From Isoetes taiwanensis (lineage: Eukaryota; Streptophyta; Lycopodiopsida; Isoetales; Isoetaceae): 64,000 bases of DNA. A program made the translations under genes and the position numbers. The notes under the pieces are model-generated. The model was given only the letters and a program-made list of their open reading frames with translations. It did no database searches and had not been told where the DNA came from. The stretch lies in contig JAJEKV010000106.1 in NCBI GenBank assembly GCA_021234155.1, forward strand, positions 1,315,002 through 1,379,001, written 5' to 3'. Of the stretch, positions 57,628 to 64,000 are shown in pieces; position 1 is the first letter of the stretch; every line of letters begins with the position of its first letter.

Positions 57628-58300
57628 TAGGGCCCGAAGGGCCCAAAAAATTTCCCAACATAACAACACATAATATTAATACATAATATTAATGCAAACA
57701 TAAACCATTGCATTCCAACACATTTAAACCATTGAAACCAACACATTTAAATTAAAATCCCCCTTAAACCCCCTTTGGTTTGGGCATATTCACACGGGGG
57801 GTGACGTAGGGCAGCGAGAGCCCTCGTAATTGTATTTTGCACGTACAAAATCAACACCATATAGTATTTCGCTTGAAATCTTATAGCATTTTGTGAACCT
57901 TGTTATACAGTATAGCAAATCTTGCACAAGGCCCCCAAAAATGAACTACTATGTTTAAGTAGTACTGAATCATCTAAAAACCATGATATATGTGGTGTTT
58001 TATGCATGAATTTATTTGATAGAAGAAAACCACATGGCGTAGTGGTTTGTCAATACTAATATTGGTTTGTGACATGGTTATCAGTGTTGGTCCTCAATAG
58101 CGTAGTGGTTTGTTCACTAATCGTGGTTTATGAAGACTATTAGTGGTTTGTGATGTGGTTATCAATTGTGGTTATCAATGCTATAGTGGTTTCTTCACTA
58201 ATCATGGTTTATGAGATAATTTCGTGCATATAATAGTGGCTTTTTTAATCTAGTAATGACATGTTAAAACTATCCTAAACTGTGACATGGTTTAGATTAA
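57628..58300 (-). mobile_element. Family A element (copy 3) with GTGGTTT-rich part
   Basis: Hairpin GGGCCCTTCGGGCCC lies near the left edge. Then comes the family core (GGTTTGGGCATATTCACAC, GGGGGGTGACGTAGGGCAGC) and AAAATCAACACCATATAGTA. At 57935 GGCCCCCAAAAAT is shared with the inverted copy at 61.6 kb. From 58030 to 58220 about a dozen GTGGTTT units occur in an irregular repeat (CACTAATC-TGGTTTATGA). These shared flanks show family A is longer than the core, at least 350 and perhaps 670 bp. Confidence 0.6.
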
Positions 58301-59581
58301 TAGGGTTTTGTGAAATGAATAATAAGAAATATTGTCCCAATGCCACCTTAAGGCCACTGCACCAAAAGCTCTTGTATGGGAGTCTTAAGATTAAATTAGA
58401 ACTTTTAGCTAACTTGCAGATATAAATCAATTATTGGAATGGCCCTTGTGAAAAGTCTCAGCATTTTAGATGGGCTTAGAGAATGTTTTAATATGTATTC
58501 TAGGATTTACCATGAAGGAATGTTTTTGAGTAATTCTTATATTGGAGAGGGGTGACTGCTTCAAGTATGGACTAGATAATGATGCTCCTGGTGGTTTTCT
58601 ATCTTTCCTTCAATTGCCTTTTTTTTTAAGTTGCACTAAGAGCCAATGTTCATGCGAAGGAATGTCTATAGGGAGAACAATACCACAACGTCTTGATATT
58701 GCATCTCTTATTCGTCCTTCTTATTATAAATATGGTAATAGATATACATTTATATATTTGTTTCTCTTCCATATTCTACATTATGTTTAATAGATTGGAA
58801 GTGTAAGCTAACCATGGTAGGTTCTCTTGGTGTCATATTCATGGTTACTGGTCTCCAGTGAAGACTCGATTTGTTACATGTAAAGGTGATGGAATGTAGT
58901 AGGTGTCTTTGAAGTTTGCATATTATTTGTATAATTTATGCCATTGAGGGATATAAAGTTTTACTTAGATAGCCATGAAGTTATAGACATGTATACAATA
59001 TGTAATAAAATAACTTGGAGATCCAAGGGGAAATTGATTTGATTGCAGAACGACACCCTTCCTAAGATCATTTGAGTAGACATTTAAGTAATTACAAGTT
59101 CCTGGTGGATTTGTGCAGACATTTAAGAATCATCCAGGTTGCAAACCTTACTATTCTTTCTAGAAATGTCATATTTGGCCTTGGGGAAGTGGTTCTCTCT
59201 ATAATGCCTGCCAGGCTTGTCTTTTTTTAGTCTTTTGTACCTTTGATATGTTTGGTATCTTGTTCTTCATCATCTCTATTGTGATGAGAATGCATTTTGG
59301 GTATAGTTTATGGCTTTGAATTTGTGGGGTGGGGAAGGGATGTGTGTGCAAGTGTTTCTATTTTCATATCTCATGTTTGGGGAAAAGGTGCCTTGTGGCT
59401 TAATTTATATTAAATTCTACGTTGGGGGCATATGGAATTTTAAAATGTTTAGCACCATCATTAATGGAGGTGCCAACATTCAAAGGGCCCCGCCATTTTT
59501 TTTATTTTATTGCTCCCTTTCCCGCTTGATAAAGTTCGACCTTTTTTTGCATTTGCCTCTTTGCCTCTTTTGTGTGGGTAC
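58301..59581. other. No gene recognised
   Basis: AT-rich; frames at 58542-58790 and 59310-59624 lack motifs. Nothing conserved was seen. Confidence 0.4.
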
Positions 59582-59697
59582 AGCTTGGCGCTCCGGCCTC
59601 GTTACCTTTTGTAGTTTCGATTGAGGTTTTTAAGGCTTTAGCTTGGCGCTCCGGCCTCGTTACCTTTTGTAGTTTCGATTGAGGTTTTTAAGGCTTT
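59582..59697. repeat. Perfect 58-bp tandem duplication
   Basis: Units 59582-59639 and 59640-59697 are identical (AGCTTGGCGCTCCGGCCTCG to AAGGCTTT). Zero divergence implies a very recent event or an assembly/polymerase artefact. Confidence 0.95.
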
Positions 59698-60156
59698 GAT
59701 GGGATCGTTTGGCTCCTTTTGATTTATTTCATTCTTGCCCCTTTGTTGGAGTTCTTTAATCTCTTGCATGGTTTTTATTTTAGAACAGATTCAATCAATT
59801 CGGAGCTTGAGGGCTTTCATAATCGTTTGCCATGTAGGCCTTTCTTGCAGTTTTTTTGCGCTCAACCTTGGACGCTCCATGCAGGTGTGGTTTTCATGAG
59901 TTCAATGTTTATTTTGTTCTATTTTTTCGATTTTGCATGCCTCGGCAATGCAAAGTTGTGCTATATATTTGTTAAAGAACATTAAATTGATTATATCAGT
60001 GTGGGCTAAAGATTTAACATCAACGATTTCTAAACTATTTTGCAGAATATTTCATTTGATCATACTGGGCCTGTGCTTCACCGGCATTATAAGGCATTAT
60101 AAGACATCCAGCAAGATTGTTGTTTCTATATCATTTGGTATGGTTTGTACAAACCT

Positions 60157-60250
60157 TTAGTAGTTTTTTCATATGTTCTGCTGCACCTGGAATCACTTAC
60201 TTCTTAGTAGTTTTTTCATATGTTCTGCTGCACCTGGAATCACTTACTTC
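60157..60250. repeat. Perfect 47-bp tandem duplication with a diverged third copy
   Basis: Units 60157-60203 and 60204-60250 are identical (TTAGTAGTTTTTTCATATG to CACTTACTTC). A diverged copy (GTATGTTCTGTTACACCT, GAATCGCTTACTTTCTTGGC) follows at about 60336-60400, showing the segment duplicated earlier too. Confidence 0.95.
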
Positions 60251-60409
60251 TTGGCATGATTTATTCTGCAACTTTTGCTTAAAAGGATTAGCTTGTGGCA
60301 GAATATAGTTTTTGCAAATTGTTAATTGCTTTTTGGTATGTTCTGTTACACCTTAATTCTAGAATCGCTTACTTTCTTGGCATAATCTGTTTGCATCTTT
60401 TACCTAAAA

Positions 60410-61639
60410 GGTTTATGTGGTGGCATGTGCATTCTTGTGTTCTTGCCATGGGGGATTTGGTTGATGTAGCATGATTTATGTCCTTGCTGATTTGGTATAC
60501 ATGATACCGATACTTAAGAGGATCAAGATATGTTCTTTATGGAGTAATTGCACTCGCCTCTGTGCAAGCTGCTATGAATGAGGTGAGTATTTTTTTTTTA
60601 CGTCATTTATTTATTGTAATAAGGCCGACACAAAAGCTAGAAAACTCCTGACATTTGCAGACATCTAAAGGTAGAAATCTGTGCAGCTTGTCTTTATTTA
60701 AACAAGATGGTGTATAACGTTGAACTTCGGCTTTGTTTCCAAAAATTTGCATATATTGATTGCTCAGATATTCTTGTCCAGTGATGTTTTTTAAATTTGT
60801 GTCTCTTTTTAGGCAACCTGGATTAGAAAATACAAAATAGAATAGAGAAGTTTCTATAATTTTTGTGGACCAAATGGAAATAATAGGGTTCAAATCCCTG
60901 GCCCTTGTGGTGTATGCTACTATATGCTTATATTCAAGTCCATATACAGCTTATTAGACATCACAATAGTGCAAATAAATCCTAATTTTTGCTAGTTTAT
61001 GGCCATATATATGTTTGTAAATATTGATATTTCGATATAAGATTTTTGCATTAATTTCCTTAATGGTTTGTCCAAGGAACCTTTCTTAACTTGTTATATA
61101 AAGCAAGATCAATTACACAATATAAACATCAAGAATATGATAAAAAAACATGCAACAAGTTTATATTGGCCACTTCTGTCTTTAAATGGCAATGGTTTCT
61201 AAGGTGTGCATGTATTGTTATATTTATGAAACTAATACCAGTTGCATCATCCAAATGCCATTGATTTGTCCTTAACAAGCCTTGGCTATCTTGATGAAGG
61301 AGCCATTATACTTTTTGGCTCATACAAAAAGCTGAAGACAACTTCATTAGACAACCTCATTGAGTTGCACCAAAAAATTAATGTAGAAATCATCACTATT
61401 AGACAGTTAGACCACATGTTTAAAACATGGCAGTAAAGCGCTATTAAAAACAAGTATTAAAGACTAGCTTCCATTAAACCATGATGGTGAATTGTTATAA
61501 GAAACTAGGACAATAAATCATAAGTATGAACCACCTTATATAACTATTCATTGTTAATCAACATATTAACCCACAAAATAATATTACTTTACTATAGTGG
61601 TTTCATGCAAAAATTGTTGTGAAAAACTGATAACAATTA
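60410..61639. other. No gene recognised
   Basis: AT-rich with short frames only. The right part (61.43-61.64 kb) contains AACCA/TGGTTT-type sequence belonging to the inverted family A copy. Confidence 0.4.
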
Positions 61640-61810
61640 ATTTTTGGGGGCCTTGTGTTGTACTTGCATACCCCACAAACGAGGAACTTTACGTACGGTG
61701 TAGATTAAGGAATAAGGGGTGAATATGCCTATCCAACAGCTCTCGTTGCCCGGAGTCACCCCCCGTGTGAATATGCACCCAAGCCTCATTAAACCTCATA
61801 GAGCAAGTAA
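61640..61810 (+). mobile_element. Family A element (copy 4, inverted)
   Basis: Reverse complement of the family core: CACCCCCCGTGTGAATATGC, ACCCAAGCC, with GCTCTCGTTGCCCGGAG upstream and TTTTTGGGGGCCTTGTG at 61640. The hairpin end is missing; similarity stops near 61800. Confidence 0.65.
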
Positions 61811-61862
61811 TGGAGTTGATATTCTCAGGAAGAGGAGGCAACGTAGACCTGTTGGAAGCAAA

Positions 61863-62018
61863 AGACGAATATCGAGACATGGCCAATAGATGACTTATGC
61901 CATCGAATGAAGTTGTACTTATAAGATCAAAATTATTGATAGACGAATATCGAGACATAGCCAATAGATGACTTATGCCATCGAATGAAGTTGTACTTAT
62001 AAGATCAAAATTATTGAT
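61863..62018. repeat. 78-bp tandem duplication (26 codons)
   Basis: Units 61863-61940 and 61941-62018 differ at about one base (GACATGGCC versus GACATAGCC). The period is divisible by three, so a minus-strand 135-codon frame (61689-62096) runs through both, repeating INNFDLISTTSFDGISHLLA. That frame continues into family A repeat sequence, which argues against a real gene. Confidence 0.95.
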
Positions 62019-62099
62019 GTGTACTATAGCAGCATTAGGGTGTAAATTCTTTGGTGGTGTACAACTTTCCGCGACATCACTTAGCACATAAAGCACTTA

Positions 62100-62489
62100 G
62101 CTAATACAAAATTTGATGTTACGAAATAATTATATTAGTTGGTACCTCATTTTTCCTACTTTAATGTTTTAAAGACACATTTATTATTTGTAATACTCAA
62201 TTTTCAAACACAATATGCATGTCAAATTCACGTTGGATGTGAGATTTTTAGCAGTTAAAGCACTTGTCTGGACAATGCTTTTTGACCACCGGTAAAGAAT
62301 TTACACCCATTATTGGTTATATATACGAGTATAATTTACAAATATATAGTTGATACATAATGACATACATATTCACCTGCAGCATGTATGTATAACCCTT
62401 TGTAATACACGTACCTAATATACATATAGAAGTATACATAACCCTCCATAATTCTACATCAAAATTATTCCAACTTTTGCTCTTTCGAA
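62100..62489. other. No gene recognised
   Basis: AT-rich; nothing conserved was seen. Confidence 0.4.
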
Positions 62490-62730
62490 AGCAATTGAAA
62501 ATTTTCTCTTCCAAAATAAGTAGATTGCATATTGTGCACCGCGGATACGTTGCAAAACTGGCTCTTCCAATATTGGTGAAAAGTCTGTTTTGCAAAATTG
62601 GCTCTTCCAATTTGGCGAAAATTGACGGTTCCAATATTGTTGGGAGGGTCTATTTTGCACCATAGCTACGGTGCAAAATTGGCTCTTCCACAATTTATGG
62701 AAGTGTCTATTTCGCATTATGGCCACTATA
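62490..62730. repeat. Diverged minisatellite (TGCAAAA-TGGCTCTTCCAA)
   Basis: Four or five units share GCAAAA-TGGCTCTTCCA followed by AATATTGG- or AATTT-GG-like sequence, spaced about 45-95 bp. GGCTCTTCCAATATTGG contains the short palindrome CCAATATTGG. A minus-strand 110-codon frame runs through it but looks like a by-product. Confidence 0.7.
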
Positions 62731-62810
62731 AAAACATTATTAATATCTAAAGTCATGTAAACAACAAATATACAAAATGCATACAAATTATTAATTTATT
62801 ACGTGACATC

Positions 62811-64000
62811 TGTGACGTCACCAGTATCTAACTAGACCCCTAAAGGTCAATAGGGGATAAGGTGGGTTCACCTAAAAGGGATTTTATAGCTATACTAAAA
62901 ATATAAGTGGACAAATAACTTAATTACAATAATTAGGTTATAATTAGCTAATTGAACCAATAGGAAAGCGCCACCTGGCCCAAATCGATTGGCCAATTGG
63001 GACTTGCCAAATTGGGAGGAGAAATTGAACCTACCCCTATTTCTGCCCCAAATTCGAATTGGGAAAAAAGAGAGCCAGAGCAGCTACCAGTTCTTGTAAC
63101 AGACCTGAAGAATGGATGCTTTCTGAGATAATGGGTCTAGCCAGGAGACTGGTTAGTCCTTAGATAGCTTGTATTTTTGCTAACACTTTTTTGAATAGAT
63201 GGAATGGTTTAATTCTCTCTTTATATGTTATTATGATGATGATGGATATTTAGATGGTGTTTATATTCTTCTTTCTGTTCCTTCCGTGTATTGGGGGTAA
63301 GGGAAGGGTAGAGACCTAAAAGCTTCCTAGAACTAGAGATGTTTCTAGCTAGAACCCTTAAAACCCGATAATTGCGGCCTGTGCACAAAAGCCCACCTGG
63401 CTGTGGAAGCTATCTCGTGGTTCAGCACCAGACAACGAGCACAATGGTGAAACGGGGGTGGAGTCTTGCCTAGCGTGGCTACAAGACTCTTATAGTGTGC
63501 TAGGCTTATAACGGTCCTCGCAGTGGGGCCGAGTATGGGCCTGACACCTCCTAGGTCGCGGGAGCGTGCCTATATGGACGTCCTGGGCTCGATGGGTGCG
63601 CCTAGCAGTCCATGGATTTTGGGGGGTTCCAGTTGGGTACAGCTGCATGTGCATTTAGTGGCACGTAGTCTCTAGCATACCCAGGGATCCATTAATATCA
63701 AGGGAGGGGACACTTCCCTGACCTGCCTCATCGAACTGGGGAGATGCAACCCAGAGTAGTCTCATATGGTGATTCCATGAGATTGCATCTCCGGAAGGCT
63801 ACAATCACGCCATAGCATGTTCCAGCCTATCTGCAAAGTGTGCACAGGAGGGGCAGATGGAGTGGACTACCCTAGCCATTGTCTTATGCCAGCCAACGCC
63901 ATGTTATACTTCCGGCTGCTGGTATCTTGAGATCCTGACCGTCAGTCGACCCCATGGAATCTGAGCCCAGGGTAGCGCCATGTCCTGATGTGTTACTTAT
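62811..64000 (+). mobile_element. Possible LTR or leader of an LTR retrotransposon (runs off the window)
   Basis: From TGTGACGTCACC (about 62811) the sequence has no long frames. After 63.24 kb it becomes clearly GC-rich compared with the rest of the window, up to the window end. A TGT start, lack of coding and a composition step fit a 5' LTR followed by an untranslated leader. The partner LTR and primer-binding site cannot be seen, so this rests on composition and one terminus. Confidence 0.3.

Noticed and set aside
61689-62096. 135-codon minus-strand frame with a 26-residue internal repeat
   Set aside because: The repeat comes from a 78-bp tandem duplication, and the frame's end runs into family A repeat DNA.
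63900-63940. Primer-binding-site-like TGGTATC near the window end
   Set aside because: Only seven bases match the initiator tRNA complement and no LTR end precedes it.

Overview
The window looks like nuclear DNA of a land plant with a large, repeat-rich genome. The best evidence is one intact, intronless, plastid-type 9-cis-epoxycarotenoid dioxygenase (NCED, abscisic acid biosynthesis) on the minus strand at 13265-15109. The rest is AT-rich, gene-poor and filled with decayed LINEs, foldback and TIR elements, a Ty3/gypsy relic, minisatellites and broken host-gene fragments. A gymnosperm-like genome fits best, but the species cannot be fixed from sequence alone.

Layout. 0.8-4.9 kb: an old, nearly full-length LINE (ORF1 with coiled coil, RRM-like and C-terminal parts; ORF2 with endonuclease and reverse transcriptase). 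5-10.6 kb: LINE 3' ends, a 5'-truncated LINE with a 10-bp target-site duplication and a related empty site 1.3 kb away, and a repeated segment rich in CATGCATG. 13.3-15.5 kb: the NCED gene and a promoter with two identical G-boxes 63 bp apart. 16-22.5 kb: a possible hAT relic, a tandem segmental duplication in which only one copy carries a small retroelement, a gypsy RT relic, an 0.8-kb GATTC-rich minisatellite and a large foldback element. 27-29 kb: a PIF/Harbinger-like MITE next to a decayed kinase-like gene. 36-43 kb: LINE ends, tandem duplications and a lactate dehydrogenase fragment. 42-50 kb: an inverted pair of one repeat family, a TIR element, a (CATCAC)n array and a hairpin MITE. 51.3-52.9 kb: a young 5'-truncated LINE whose RT frame is broken by one stop. 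53-58 kb: retroelement ends, a coiled-coil relic, a CACTA-associated domain relic and a cryptochrome-like relic. 58-64 kb: very recent short tandem duplications, a minisatellite, and a GC-rich end that may be an LTR or leader.

The NCED is the only gene I would call functional; its G-boxes suggest ABA or stress control. The most unusual theme is that several unrelated-looking retroelement ends share one 3' design: a short GC-rich hairpin, a GTGA/GGACGATAA-like spacer, then a simple-sequence tail whose repeat unit differs between copies (ATTCT, TTCAA, TTACC, CTTC, TTACAT or CATTTT types). This suggests hairpin-recognising LINE machinery that also seeds microsatellites.
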